Shown here: positions 18,083 through 27,356 of the stretch, piece after piece
Position numbering within the stretch: the first letter of the stretch is position 1
Layout of the letters: each line of letters starts with the position of its first letter
Assembly (NCBI RefSeq): GCF_001613545.1
Contig: NZ_BDCO01000002.1
Coordinates: 3,038,001 to 3,102,000 of the forward strand
Source of the DNA: Terrimicrobium sacchariphilum
Lineage (GTDB): Bacteria; Verrucomicrobiota; Verrucomicrobiia; Chthoniobacterales; Terrimicrobiaceae
Direction of reading: 5' to 3'
Length of the DNA: 64,000 bases
The notes under the pieces: model-generated
Seen by the model: the letters and a program-made list of their open reading frames with translations, nothing else
Database searches by the model: none
What the model was told of the DNA's origin: nothing
Position numbers and translations under genes: made by a program

Positions 18083-18316
18083 ATGAAAGCCATTGTCACC
18101 GTAATGCCCAAACCCTCCGTGCTTGATCCCCAAGGCGCGGCGACAGCGGAAGCGATGAAGCACCTCGGCCTCGAAAGCGTCGGCCGCGTGCGCGTCGGCA
18201 AGTCGATCGAGATCGAGCTGCCAGGCGAGCCCAACGAGGAAAAGCTGCATGAAATCGCCCGCGACCTCCTCTCGAACCCTGTGATCGAGGACTACGCCCT
18301 CGAGATCGTCCGATGA
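18083..18316 (+). CDS. purS: Phosphoribosylformylglycinamidine synthase subunit PurS
   Basis: This 77-residue protein is the small subunit that bridges PurQ and PurL in step 4 of purine synthesis. The sequence [20 protein letters not shown], then [14 protein letters not shown] and [12 protein letters not shown], matches PurS over its full length. Its last four bases overlap the purQ start (ATGA), a sign of coupled translation. Together with purQ and purL it forms the three-protein FGAM synthase seen in Bacillus, archaea and many other bacteria. Confidence 0.93.
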   Translation: MKAIVTVMPKPSVLDPQGAATAEAMKHLGLESVGRVRVGKSIEIELPGEPNEEKLHEIARDLLSNPVIEDYALEIVR

Positions 18317-19026
18317 AGTTCGCCGTCCTCCGCTTCCCGGGGTCGAACTGCGACCAGGACTGCATCCACGCCCTCTCGACCTTTCCCGGGACCGAGGCCG
18401 ACTACGTGTGGCACAAAGACACCTCGCTCGGCGGGGCTGACGTGGTGGTGGTGCCGGGAGGCTTCTCCTACGGCGATTACCTGCGCACGGGCTCGATCGC
18501 GCGCTTCTCGCCCATCATGAAGACGGTGAAGGAATTCGCCGCTGCGGGCGGGCTGGTCATCGGTATCTGCAACGGCTTCCAGATCCTCTGCGAATCCGGC
18601 CTCCTGCCGGGCGCGCTGGTGCGCAACCGCGACCTGCACTTCCTCTGCAAGCACGTGTTTCTCCGCGTGGAGCAGACGGATACCCCCTTTACCAACGCCT
18701 CCGCCAAGGGCGCGGTGCTCAACGTCCCCGTGGCTCACGGCGAAGGCTGCTACTTTGCCGACGACGAGACGCTCCAGCGCCTCAACGCCGAGGGCCGTGT
18801 GCTCGTGCGCTACTGCGACGCCCAGGGTCAGGTCAACGAGGCCTCGAACCCGAACGGCTCCAAGGAAAACATCGCAGGCATCTGCAACGAGGGCCGCAAT
18901 GTCTTCGGACTCATGCCCCACCCCGAGCGCGCCTGTGATCCCTTCCTCGGCAGCACCGATGGAAGCGTGATCTTCCAGAGCCTGCTCAACTGGCCGACCT
19001 CGCCCCTGCGCAAGTCGGCTGCTTAA
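18313..19026 (+). CDS. purQ: Phosphoribosylformylglycinamidine synthase, glutaminase subunit PurQ
   Basis: This 237-residue class I glutamine amidotransferase gives ammonia to PurL. The nucleophile Cys lies in [11 protein letters not shown] near residue 96, and the catalytic His and Glu in [12 protein letters not shown] near the C-terminus. [16 protein letters not shown] is the oxyanion-hole region. It overlaps purS by 4 bases and is followed by purL after 23 bases, all on the same strand. Confidence 0.96.
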   Translation: MKFAVLRFPGSNCDQDCIHALSTFPGTEADYVWHKDTSLGGADVVVVPGGFSYGDYLRTGSIARFSPIMKTVKEFAAAGGLVIGICNGFQILCESGLLPGALVRNRDLHFLCKHVFLRVEQTDTPFTNASAKGAVLNVPVAHGEGCYFADDETLQRLNAEGRVLVRYCDAQGQVNEASNPNGSKENIAGICNEGRNVFGLMPHPERACDPFLGSTDGSVIFQSLLNWPTSPLRKSAA

Positions 19027-19049
19027 TTCCTTTTTCTCCTGTTACTTTC

Positions 19050-21278
19050 ATGAACGAACCCGCCATCACACCCGAGATCATCGCCAAGCACGGTCTCACG
19101 CCCGACGAGTACGAGCGCATCCAGAAAATCCTGGGCCGCGACCCGAACTTCACGGAGCTGGGTGTCTTTTCCGTCATGTGGAGCGAGCATTGCTCCTATA
19201 AAAACTCCAAGCCCGAGCTGCGAAAGTTCCCCACCACCGGCGACACGGTGCTGGTGAAGGCGGGTGAAGAGAATGCCGGCGTGATCGACGTGGGCGACGG
19301 CTGGGCGGTGGCGTTCAAGATGGAGAGCCACAACCACCCGAGCGCGGTCGAGCCCTTCCAAGGCGCGGCGACCGGCGTGGGCGGCATCATCCGCGACATC
19401 TTCACGATGGGCGCACGGCCGGTTTTCAACCTGAATTCGCTGCGTTTCGGCGACATCCGGGGCGACTCCGCCGAGGCCAGGACGAACCGCCGCCTCTTCG
19501 CAGGCGTCGTTTCCGGCATTGCCCATTACGGCAACTGCATCGGCATCCCGACGATCGGCGGCGAGGTGTACTTTGACGAATCCTACTCCGGCAATCCGCT
19601 GGTGAATGTCTTCTGTCTCGGCGTGCTCAAGCACGAGGAAATCGCGCGCGGCGCGGCCTCGGGCATCGGCAACCCGGTCTTCTACGTGGGTGCGGAGACG
19701 GGACGCGACGGACTCGCGGGCGCGGCCTTTGCCTCGCGCGACCTGACCGAGGAATCCAAGCAGGACCGCCCTGCCGTGCAGGTGGGCGATCCGTTCCGCG
19801 AAAAGCTCCTTTTGGAAGCCTGTCTCGAACTCCTGGCCAGCGGCTGCGTCGCGGGCATCCAGGACATGGGTGCGGCGGGGCTCACCTGCTCGACCTGCGA
19901 AACGGCAAGCCGCGGCGGTACGGGTGTCGAGATCGACCTCGCCCTCGTGCCCAAGCGCGAGACGGGCATGACGCCCTACGAGACTCTCCTGAGCGAAAGC
20001 CAGGAGCGCATGCTCGTGATCGTGAAGAAGGGCCAGGAGGATTCCGTGCGCCAGATTTTCGAGAAGTGGGATCTCCCGTATGCCGAGATCGGCACGGTGA
20101 AGGACGACGGCTTCATGCGCGTGAAAGAGAATGGCGTGACCGTGGTGGAGATTCCCGCCCGCTCGCTAGCGGACGAAGCTCCGATTTACAACCGCGAGGT
20201 TTCCGAGAAGAACCTGCCCGCTCCGTTTGACGCGGCCACGCTGCCCGAGACGGACGTGACGGCGGCCCTCGTGGCGCTGATGAGCCACCCGAGCCTCGCC
20301 TCGAAGCGCTGGGTCTGGCGTCAATACGACCACATGGTGCGCCTCGGCGCGACCGTGCTGCCGGGTTCCGACGCAGCGGTCTTCATCGTGCGCGAGGCCA
20401 ACAAGATCCTCGCCGCCACGTCGGACTGCAACGCCATCTACTGTCGCCTCGACCCGCGCGAAGGCGCGAAAGTCGCCGTGGCCGAAGCCGCCCGCAACCT
20501 CGCCTGTTCCGGCGCGGTGCCGCTCGCGGTGACGGACAACCTGAACTTTGGCAATCCGCACAAGCCGGAGAATTTCCTCATGCTCCGCGAGGCCGTGGAA
20601 GGCCTAGCGGAAGCCTGCCGCGAGTTCAACACCCCGGTGACCGGCGGCAACGTGAGCCTTTACAACGAAAGCCCGAACGGCACGATCGATCCGACCCCGA
20701 CGGTCGGCATGGTCGGCCAGATCGCGGACATCAAGCACGTGACGACGCAGGCCTTCAAGGCGGCGGGCGACGTGATCCTGCTCCTCGGCCAGCTCGGCGA
20801 CGAGATCGGCGGCTCGCATTACCTCAAGGTGGTGCATGGCCAGAAGGCCGGCCTCCCGCCGCGCCTCGACTACGCCACGGAGAAGGCCCTGCACAACGGT
20901 GTGCGCGAGATCATTCGCAAGGGGCTCGTCCAGAGCGCCCACGATCTTTCGGAAGGCGGCATCGCCGTCGCCGTCGCGGAGTCCAGCCTCTCGGCCAAGC
21001 CCGCGCTCGGCGCTTCCATCGACCTCGGCCCGACGGGCCTGCGCCCGGATGTCGCGCTCTTCAACGAGTCGCAGTCCCGCATCATCGTCTCGGTCACGAG
21101 CGACAATGCAGCCGAGGCGGAATCCGTCCTCAAGTCTCTCGGCGTCCCGGTCCAGCGCATCGGCACCGTGAACAGCACGGGCACGCTCCAGATCGCCGCT
21201 GATGGTAAGTCGTACTCCTGGCAGCTCTCCGACCTGGAGACCGCCTGGGGCGAGACCATCGGCAAGCTGATGGAATAA
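19050..21278 (+). CDS. purL: Phosphoribosylformylglycinamidine synthase subunit PurL
   Basis: This 742-residue ATP-dependent enzyme converts FGAR to FGAM. It has the short PurL form without a fused glutaminase, as expected beside separate purS and purQ. Visible family marks are [16 protein letters not shown] near residue 32, [27 protein letters not shown] near 89-115, and two AIRS-type halves, the second including [12 protein letters not shown] and [13 protein letters not shown] hairpin with a short T-rich tail follows 14 bases after the stop and probably ends the purSQL transcript. Confidence 0.97.
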   Translation: MNEPAITPEIIAKHGLTPDEYERIQKILGRDPNFTELGVFSVMWSEHCSYKNSKPELRKFPTTGDTVLVKAGEENAGVIDVGDGWAVAFKMESHNHPSAVEPFQGAATGVGGIIRDIFTMGARPVFNLNSLRFGDIRGDSAEARTNRRLFAGVVSGIAHYGNCIGIPTIGGEVYFDESYSGNPLVNVFCLGVLKHEEIARGAASGIGNPVFYVGAETGRDGLAGAAFASRDLTEESKQDRPAVQVGDPFREKLLLEACLELLASGCVAGIQDMGAAGLTCSTCETASRGGTGVEIDLALVPKRETGMTPYETLLSESQERMLVIVKKGQEDSVRQIFEKWDLPYAEIGTVKDDGFMRVKENGVTVVEIPARSLADEAPIYNREVSEKNLPAPFDAATLPETDVTAALVALMSHPSLASKRWVWRQYDHMVRLGATVLPGSDAAVFIVREANKILAATSDCNAIYCRLDPREGAKVAVAEAARNLACSGAVPLAVTDNLNFGNPHKPENFLMLREAVEGLAEACREFNTPVTGGNVSLYNESPNGTIDPTPTVGMVGQIADIKHVTTQAFKAAGDVILLLGQLGDEIGGSHYLKVVHGQKAGLPPRLDYATEKALHNGVREIIRKGLVQSAHDLSEGGIAVAVAESSLSAKPALGASIDLGPTGLRPDVALFNESQSRIIVSVTSDNAAEAESVLKSLGVPVQRIGTVNSTGTLQIAADGKSYSWQLSDLETAWGETIGKLME

Positions 21279-21291
21279 GTTTCTCAAAAGG

Positions 21292-21328
21292 AGCTTCGCC
21301 CGGAATCAAGGGCGGAGCTTCTTCTCCT
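21292..21328 (+). terminator. Rho-independent-type terminator after purL
   Basis: A 10-bp stem (21292-21301 with 21310-21319, one G-U pair) encloses an 8-base loop and is followed by TCTTCTCC. The T-run is weak, so termination strength is uncertain, but the position just past the purL stop is typical. Confidence 0.65.
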
Positions 21329-21358
21329 CGAGCGGTTTTTCTCTCAGCCCATGCGTCG

Positions 21359-22486
21359 GTGGCGGAACGCTCTGAGGTGTCCCGTATTGATGAAGCGGAT
21401 GAACTCGTTATTTTCAAGAGAGTGAAGCGCCCTTCGAGTCCAGCAAAGTCTCCCGGAGAAATCCAATCCATCTCAGACTTCGCGACCTATCTCGGATTGT
21501 CCTACTGCACGGTATCCCGGGCGCTCAACGGGCATCCCATGGTCAAGGCCGAAACGCGCGAACGCATCCTTCGCGAAATGGATGCCATCGGCTTCCGCCC
21601 AAATCCCTTTGCGCGTAGTCTGCGAGGACAGGGACTGGGTTTGATCGGCATTTGCGTGGTGGGCGTGAACGCTCCCATCCTGAGCACAAAAATCTTTCAC
21701 CTCCAAAAGTTCCTCCGCGACCACAACCTTCGCGGGCTCCTGGAAATCGCCGAGGACACCCAGGAAAGCGAACTCCGGGTCATCGAGGATTTCGTACGCA
21801 TCCGCACCGAGGGAATCGTGCTTATCTACTCCTGCCTGCCGGCAGCGACGACCCGGGACTCTTTCACCGAAATCCCCTTTGTCCATGTCGACCCTCAGGA
21901 TATGAGGCAGGTCCCCAGCGTGGCCTTGGATCGTCCGAAAGCAATGACCCGGCTATTCGATCATCTCTTTGAGCTTGGGCACCGACGCTTTGCGCTAATG
22001 GGTGTGAGCCGAAAAGACAGATGGCGCGGGCCTGCTCTCGAGCGGCGAGCCCAGGAGGTTGGGCTGGATCCAGATTGCTGCTTCGAGGAATTACCCAAGT
22101 TCACCAAGGACAGCTCCATCTCCCAAGGCCGAGCGTTGGTTGAGAGGTATCTGCGGAACAACCCCGATCCGGCGACAGCCTTTATTGCTCTGGACGATGT
22201 CACAGCCATCGGAGTCACCGAGGGCATCCGACGCCTTGGCTATCGTGTTCCCGAGGATTTCTCCGTCACGGGCTTTGATCATCTGGAGATCGGACAGGAA
22301 CTCACTCCTTCACTAACCACCATCGAGCAGGAATCGCAGGAAATGATGGACGCGGTGGGCAAACTCCTGCTTCAGGAAATCTCCAATAAGCGGTCCGCTC
22401 CGAGCCTCCATCTCGTCGAGCCACGCATCGTGCTCGGACAATCCACCGGACCAGTGCGTTCGCACCGGCTCCACTCGCTCACGTAG
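21359..22486 (+). CDS. LacI-family transcriptional regulator
   Basis: This 375-residue protein has an N-terminal DNA-binding helix-turn-helix (ISDFATYLGLSYCTVSRALNGHPMVKAETR, residues about 38-67) and a periplasmic-binding-protein-like sensor domain ending in ITDF-type text GFRPNPFARSLRG...VALDRPKAM. The helix-turn-helix keeps TVSRALN but is divergent at its first helix. About 35 charged residues precede it; the true start is uncertain, with GTG 21359 used here and further GTG codons inside. Such regulators bind sugars or sugar derivatives. The adjacent downstream genes encode exported carbohydrate-related proteins, the likely targets, and a possible operator lies at 22529-22544. Confidence 0.88.
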   Translation: MAERSEVSRIDEADELVIFKRVKRPSSPAKSPGEIQSISDFATYLGLSYCTVSRALNGHPMVKAETRERILREMDAIGFRPNPFARSLRGQGLGLIGICVVGVNAPILSTKIFHLQKFLRDHNLRGLLEIAEDTQESELRVIEDFVRIRTEGIVLIYSCLPAATTRDSFTEIPFVHVDPQDMRQVPSVALDRPKAMTRLFDHLFELGHRRFALMGVSRKDRWRGPALERRAQEVGLDPDCCFEELPKFTKDSSISQGRALVERYLRNNPDPATAFIALDDVTAIGVTEGIRRLGYRVPEDFSVTGFDHLEIGQELTPSLTTIEQESQEMMDAVGKLLLQEISNKRSAPSLHLVEPRIVLGQSTGPVRSHRLHSLT

Positions 22487-22528
22487 CGGCGACGTTTTTT
22501 GTTGCTTTCGCGCGATTTTCGCTCAAAT

Positions 22529-22544
22529 TGCTACACGTATCGCA
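22529..22544. promoter_or_regulatory. Candidate LacI-type operator
   Basis: TGCTACACGTATCGCA is an imperfect palindrome (12 of 16 positions symmetrical) centred on CG, as is usual for LacI-family sites. It lies 9 bases before the ATG of the PEP-CTERM gene and just after the regulator gene. The assignment rests on symmetry and position only. Confidence 0.3.
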
Positions 22545-22552
22545 TTTCCCTC

Positions 22553-23296
22553 ATGAAAATCCCCCATCTCCTTCTCCTCCTGTCTGCCACGCTCCTGACT
22601 GTCACAACTACCCCGGCCGCCGTGGTGGTAACGACGAGCACATCCCTTCCCTCCGACGTGGTCTTCAGTAATGTCGCCACATCGACCAACACCACGATCT
22701 CGTGGTACAATACGGTCAACTCGACCGAGCGAGAAATCGCCCAGAGCTTCCAGGCGACTTCGAGCTTCACGCTCGACTCGATCACGATGCTCCTGAATGA
22801 CTCCGGATCGGCGGTGGGCAACGGGTCAGGCACTGGAACCACGAACACGCAGGGCGCGACTTTCACGGTGACGATCTACTCTTCGACGACAAACCGCTTT
22901 GACCTGTCGAGCACGATACAGATGGTCTCCAGCCAGACCGGCACGCTGCCGACAACTGGATTCACCGGGGCGAATGTGCGAGGCAACTACATCACCTTTG
23001 ACCTCGGCAGCAATGTCGCACTCACCAGCGGCTTGTATTACGCCTTCGCGTTTTCCTTCCCCACGGCGGCCACCGACCGCAGCCTGCAATTTGTGGTCAA
23101 TGGCAATACGCTGTCCACCACAGGCTACGCCTATACGTTCACCAACTCGGCGTCTTCTCCCGGATCATGGACGGCCAATGGTGGTAATGACTACGCCTTT
23201 TACCTCTCGGCCGTACCGGAACCCGGAGCCTTCGCGCTGGCTGGCCTGGGAATGCTGTTGCTGCTGATCCGCCGCCGACGCAGCATGGTCCACTGA
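22553..23296 (+). CDS. PEP-CTERM exported protein
   Basis: This 247-residue protein has an N-terminal signal peptide (MKIPHLLLLLSATLLTVTTTPAA), a Ser/Thr-rich beta-strand body, and a C-terminal sorting signal. That signal is VPEPGAFALAGLGMLLLLIRRRR: a PEP motif, one membrane helix and a basic tail. Proteins with this tail are sorted and cleaved by an exosortase and usually end on the surface or in the extracellular matrix. The choice of ATG 22553 puts the signal peptide at the very N-terminus; an upstream TTG would bury it. The body resembles discoidin-like choice-of-anchor domains but I cannot name it. It is the first gene after the LacI-type regulator. Confidence 0.82.
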   Translation: MKIPHLLLLLSATLLTVTTTPAAVVVTTSTSLPSDVVFSNVATSTNTTISWYNTVNSTEREIAQSFQATSSFTLDSITMLLNDSGSAVGNGSGTGTTNTQGATFTVTIYSSTTNRFDLSSTIQMVSSQTGTLPTTGFTGANVRGNYITFDLGSNVALTSGLYYAFAFSFPTAATDRSLQFVVNGNTLSTTGYAYTFTNSASSPGSWTANGGNDYAFYLSAVPEPGAFALAGLGMLLLLIRRRRSMVH

Positions 23297-23343
23297 GCAT
23301 CCAGCCTTCGCACGATCCGGCGCCTCCCCCCGGGAACACTCTG

Positions 23344-25077
23344 ATGAAGAAGCCCCTCACCTTTATCCTGCTGCTCGCACTCTCCGGAGCCTGCGTCTCC
23401 GCCGACGAGGCCTTTGACCTGAAGGCGGCGCTGGCAACGATGCAGAGAAAGGGGGAAAAATCCCTCAAAGTCCCTGCCGGAACGTATCGCCTGCCCGAGG
23501 CGGGACTCGCTCTCAGCGGGCTAACCGATGTCACGCTGGACCTGAGCGGTGTGACTCTCATCGCCACCTCTTTTGACCGACCGGCATTGAATCTGATGGA
23601 TTGCCGCAACGTTACCATCAAAGGTCTCACCGTAGATTACGATCCGCTGCCTTTTACCCAAGGGTCCGTGACGGCGGTGAATCGCGAGGCGCGCACGGTC
23701 GAGTTTGCCGTACACGAGGGTTATCCATCGCTCACCAGTGAGTATCTGGTCACTCGCTTCCATCTCTTTGAGAAGCAGGAGCATCGCTGGAAGAAAGATG
23801 CGCCCGACTATTACGTGTCCAGGACCGAGCGCATCGACGACCGGCACGGGAGGTTCGTCTTCGGACCAGATTCCCCGGGACTGGATCGGATCGAAGTCGG
23901 TGATCGGGTCGCGCTAAACATCCGAGAGGCCCCTGCCATCTCGATCTCCTCGGGAACCAGCGGAACGGTGATGGAGGATTGCACGATCCACGCCAGCCCG
24001 GGGTTGGGAGTGATCATCCGTTTCGCCGAAGACTCGGGGACCTACCGGCGTTTGAAAATCCTGCCGGGACCTCGTCCTGCCGGAGCCACAGAACCCCGTC
24101 TCCTCTCAACCTGCGCCGATGGACTCAACGCCGCCTACACAAGGAAGGGTCCGGTGCTGGAGGACTGCGAGTTTGCCTACATGGGGGACGATTCCCTCAA
24201 TGTGCATGGCACGATCCTTCCGGTCCTGGAGGTTTATGAGGATGGAAGCTTCCTCTCGGTGCGTCCGCAAAAAGGAGAAGTCTTTGACCTCGTGGTAAAG
24301 CCCGACGACGACCTGCATTTCCTGCAAGCTCCGACCTATGCGATCACAGGTCGCAGCAAGATCGCATCCTTCGAGCGAGTCGCGGGCGACTCCGATCAAT
24401 GGCGGGCTCAGGCTCGGAAAATCTGGCCGACATTTGGAAGCAAGGGTGAAATGACCTTCTTTCGCGTGCGCCTTCAATCCCCTTCGGGAGAGGCGAAGCC
24501 GGGGATGTTCTTTGAGATCCCAGCGACGGCGGCGGGAGGGTATGTGGTGCGCGACTGCTATTTTCACGATCATCGGGCTCGCGGCCTGCGCCTGATGGGC
24601 GGCGACGGGCTGGTGGAGAACAACCGCTTCGAACGGATCAAGGGCGTCGCCATCAGCATCGGCCCGTCCTTCGCCTTCTGGCGCGAGGCCGGCTGGTGCC
24701 GCAACGTCACGATCCGGAAAAACGAAATCCATGACGTGGGCGAAGGGACAAATCTCCGCCTGCCCGACAGCTACACCGTCGGGGCCATCTCGGTCATCGC
24801 CCGGGTGGACCCTACGCCCGGAGGCAGGATCGATTACTTCCCGGGCAATGAGGACATCCTGATCGAGGGCAATACCATCGACGGCAGCTCCGTGGGGGCG
24901 ATCCAGATCTGCGCGGCGAAAAACACCACGGTAAAAGACAATATCATCCGCAATGTCTGCCTTGCCCATGCGACGGACGCAGGCCGCGAATATGGTCTCC
25001 TCTCGGGCCGCCCCATCGATGTCACCCAGGCGGAAGTCGAACTCGAAAACAATCAACTCCCTCCCACCCAGCCATGA
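23344..25077 (+). CDS. Exported right-handed beta-helix protein, GH110-like
   Basis: This 577-residue protein has a signal peptide (KPLTFILLLALSGACVSA) and a body of parallel beta-helix turns. ADGLNAAYTRKGPVLEDCEF followed by MGDDSLNVHGTI (Asp282-Asp283) resembles the segment around the catalytic Asp pair in GH110 alpha-1,3-galactosidases. The length also fits that family. It is therefore likely a periplasmic or secreted glycosidase, possibly acting on alpha-galactosides; a lyase or epimerase of similar fold cannot be ruled out. Its last codon overlaps the next gene by 4 bases (ATGA), so it is translated together with a second beta-helix protein, and it lies in the LacI-linked cluster. Confidence 0.65.
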   Translation: MKKPLTFILLLALSGACVSADEAFDLKAALATMQRKGEKSLKVPAGTYRLPEAGLALSGLTDVTLDLSGVTLIATSFDRPALNLMDCRNVTIKGLTVDYDPLPFTQGSVTAVNREARTVEFAVHEGYPSLTSEYLVTRFHLFEKQEHRWKKDAPDYYVSRTERIDDRHGRFVFGPDSPGLDRIEVGDRVALNIREAPAISISSGTSGTVMEDCTIHASPGLGVIIRFAEDSGTYRRLKILPGPRPAGATEPRLLSTCADGLNAAYTRKGPVLEDCEFAYMGDDSLNVHGTILPVLEVYEDGSFLSVRPQKGEVFDLVVKPDDDLHFLQAPTYAITGRSKIASFERVAGDSDQWRAQARKIWPTFGSKGEMTFFRVRLQSPSGEAKPGMFFEIPATAAGGYVVRDCYFHDHRARGLRLMGGDGLVENNRFERIKGVAISIGPSFAFWREAGWCRNVTIRKNEIHDVGEGTNLRLPDSYTVGAISVIARVDPTPGGRIDYFPGNEDILIEGNTIDGSSVGAIQICAAKNTTVKDNIIRNVCLAHATDAGREYGLLSGRPIDVTQAEVELENNQLPPTQP

Positions 25078-26675
25078 AACGCCTCACACTCGCCATCGCG
25101 CTCGGCCTCCTCAGTCTGCCAGCGAGCCTCCTTGCCATCGATACCGCAACAACGAAGGTCGTCAGCGGTGATCCGCCGCTGCAGCGCAATGTCAGCCAGG
25201 GGGAGGCCGGTGACGCCAAGGGCATGGGATGGCGCTGGACCGCATCGGGCGGACGCCGCGACATGGGGCAGATCTTTGAAGTAAAGACCGCCTTCGAAGC
25301 TCGCGACCTGGCTCTGCAGATCGCGGCGGGAGTGGACGCACAGGAGTTCGACCGACCATTCCGCCTCTCATTCTTTGAGGTTCCGGAAGGCATCACGCCG
25401 CGCGGCGAACCCATTGCCGCCCTGGAAGGAACGGTGCCGCCAAAGGGACAGGCTCCGCGCAAGGGCTCGTGGGTGGTTATTTCCTTCGATCCCATCGCCT
25501 TCAAACCGGGGCGTTATGCGTTCCTGCTGGAGTTTCTCGATGAGGGGACCGATGGCCAGGCCATCACGCTCGCCGTGGGCGATCCTGCCTCGGCAGCCCA
25601 GCCAGGATTCCTGAGAACCCCGGAAGAGGGCTACAAAAAGGGCTTCCCGCTGTACTTCATCCTCTCTTCTGGACAAAAGACTGCCTCAGCGGTTCCGGTT
25701 CCCGCCCCGGCTGAGCGACGCACGCTGGTGGTTGACCAAAAGACCGGCCAGCCCTTTGCTTCCATCACCGCCGCGGTGAAAGAAGCCCGACCGGGCGACA
25801 CGATCCAGCTCGCCAAGGGCTCCGGCCCTTACCGCGAAGTGCTGCACATCAGTCAGTCCGGGCTTCCGGATGCGCCCATCGTCTTTGATGGCAACGGCGA
25901 GGTGATCACTGGCTTTGCGCCTCTGGAAGGTTTCCGCGAAGCCGACGGGCAGACACTATGTCCGTTGCCCGTACCTTTTCCCTGTGTGCTGACCTATCAG
26001 GGAGAGAGGCTCGTGCAGGATGCAGCCACAGGCCAGTTCACCAAATGGGCGCGCCTGTCCGACGACGGCAAGTCGCTCATTCTACTGCCAGGAACCAAGA
26101 CGTCGGGGTGGGAGGTTTCGGTGCGCGACTTTGTGGTGCAGGTTCTTAACGCCTCGCACCATGTTTATCGCAACATCCGGGCGTCAGGATCACTGAATGA
26201 TGGATTCAATCTCCATGGCACGGGCACGGATCTGGTATTCAAAAACATCGAGGGCTTTCAGAATCTCGACGAGGGCTTTTCGGCCCACGACCAGATCGCC
26301 TGCCGGATCGATGACGGGCAGTTCTGGGAAAACGACAACGGCATCGGCAATGTCGCCCGCTCCTCGATGGAGGCGGCAAATATCCGCTGCCATTCCAATC
26401 TCGGCTGGGGGCTGTGGCTGCGGGAATGCAGCGCCGACTTGAAAAACGTGCGCGCCTGGGACAATGGAGCAGCGCAGATCTGTTTTGATATCAACAGTCA
26501 GGCGGCATGTGCAGATGTGCGGTTCACTGATCCCAACCGCTCGGCCCGCCCCTGGATCAGCTACAAGGAGACACGCCAGATCGCAACGCAGCCCGCTTAT
26601 GTAAAGGTTGGGAGCGCTGCTGTTACCGGCGAACCACCGTCCCCCGTCACCGCCGAACACGTCACCTCGCGATGA
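25074..26675 (+). CDS. Exported beta-helix protein with N-terminal jelly-roll region
   Basis: This 533-residue protein has a signal peptide (MKRLTLAIALGLLSLPASLLA). The first 200 residues look like a beta-sandwich (GQIFEVKTAFEARDLALQIAA...GRYAFLLEF). From about residue 225 comes the start of a right-handed beta-helix (DQKTGQPFASITAAVKEARPGDTIQLAKG), a typical PL/pectate-lyase-like opening, with repeated strands to the end. The active residues are not recognisable, so I call only the fold. Both termini overlap neighbouring genes by 4 bases, showing a tightly packed operon. Confidence 0.65.
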   Translation: MKRLTLAIALGLLSLPASLLAIDTATTKVVSGDPPLQRNVSQGEAGDAKGMGWRWTASGGRRDMGQIFEVKTAFEARDLALQIAAGVDAQEFDRPFRLSFFEVPEGITPRGEPIAALEGTVPPKGQAPRKGSWVVISFDPIAFKPGRYAFLLEFLDEGTDGQAITLAVGDPASAAQPGFLRTPEEGYKKGFPLYFILSSGQKTASAVPVPAPAERRTLVVDQKTGQPFASITAAVKEARPGDTIQLAKGSGPYREVLHISQSGLPDAPIVFDGNGEVITGFAPLEGFREADGQTLCPLPVPFPCVLTYQGERLVQDAATGQFTKWARLSDDGKSLILLPGTKTSGWEVSVRDFVVQVLNASHHVYRNIRASGSLNDGFNLHGTGTDLVFKNIEGFQNLDEGFSAHDQIACRIDDGQFWENDNGIGNVARSSMEAANIRCHSNLGWGLWLRECSADLKNVRAWDNGAAQICFDINSQAACADVRFTDPNRSARPWISYKETRQIATQPAYVKVGSAAVTGEPPSPVTAEHVTSR

Positions 26676-27328
26676 AGACCCATTTTCTCCGTCGAGCCTG
26701 GAGCAGGAGCGGCTTCACGCTGATCGAGCTCCTGGTAACGATCTCCATCATCGGCGTGCTTGCGACCCTAATCCTCGGAGCGTCCACCGCCGCACGCAAG
26801 CGGGCGGATACCGCCGTATGCCTTTCCAATCTGCGGCAGCAGAGTGCTGTCTTTGCGATTTATGCAGCGGAGAACGATGGCAGCCTGCCTGCCGCCCTGG
26901 GCAACGTCGACCCCTACAACAGCGGCACCCTCGTGTCCTGGATGATGGTCGTGCAGTACTACGCGCAGATGAATTTCCCCAAGGACCGGCAGCGCAACAT
27001 CCTGCTATGCCCGAGCGCGATGCAGACCTACCCCGGGAAGGTGGCCCGGCGTACCTATGCGATGAATGTCGCAGGAGGCGCAGGCAATACGCCACAAAAG
27101 CTCGCCCGCTTCACCAAACCGTCCACGACCGCCCTCGTGGTCGATGCCCGCGCGGTCGGCACTGCCGGAGACAGCAGCTCGACCTTTGGCCTCAGTGACA
27201 TCAACACCACCCCTGAGTGGCGCCACCAGGGCGCGCTCAACGTCCTCTTCGTCGATGGCCATTGCCAGACCATGCCCGCCAGCGCGAAGACGGACTTCCA
27301 GCGCTACGTCCAGAACTTCGCACCCTAA
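26672..27328 (+). CDS. Pseudopilin-like exported protein (type IV prepilin leader)
   Basis: This 218-residue protein begins MKTHFLRRAWSRSGFTLIELLVTISII, a type IV prepilin leader cleaved before Phe with the conserved Glu at +5. The following helix and a WRHQGALNVLFVDGH segment (H-x9-DG type) near the C-terminus match the large pseudopilin-like group found in Planctomycetes and Verrucomicrobia. Its role is unknown; it might belong to a type II secretion-like or surface-attachment device. It overlaps the second beta-helix gene by 4 bases and precedes the oxidoreductase by 28 bases, so it is part of the same cluster. Confidence 0.82.
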   Translation: MKTHFLRRAWSRSGFTLIELLVTISIIGVLATLILGASTAARKRADTAVCLSNLRQQSAVFAIYAAENDGSLPAALGNVDPYNSGTLVSWMMVVQYYAQMNFPKDRQRNILLCPSAMQTYPGKVARRTYAMNVAGGAGNTPQKLARFTKPSTTALVVDARAVGTAGDSSSTFGLSDINTTPEWRHQGALNVLFVDGHCQTMPASAKTDFQRYVQNFAP

Positions 27329-27356
27329 AAGCACTTTTCACCGACGCAAAGCATTC

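Noticed and set aside
27066..27356. Upstream extension of the oxidoreductase frame
   Set aside because: It lies in the pseudopilin gene in a different phase; the Rossmann domain begins shortly after ATG 27357.
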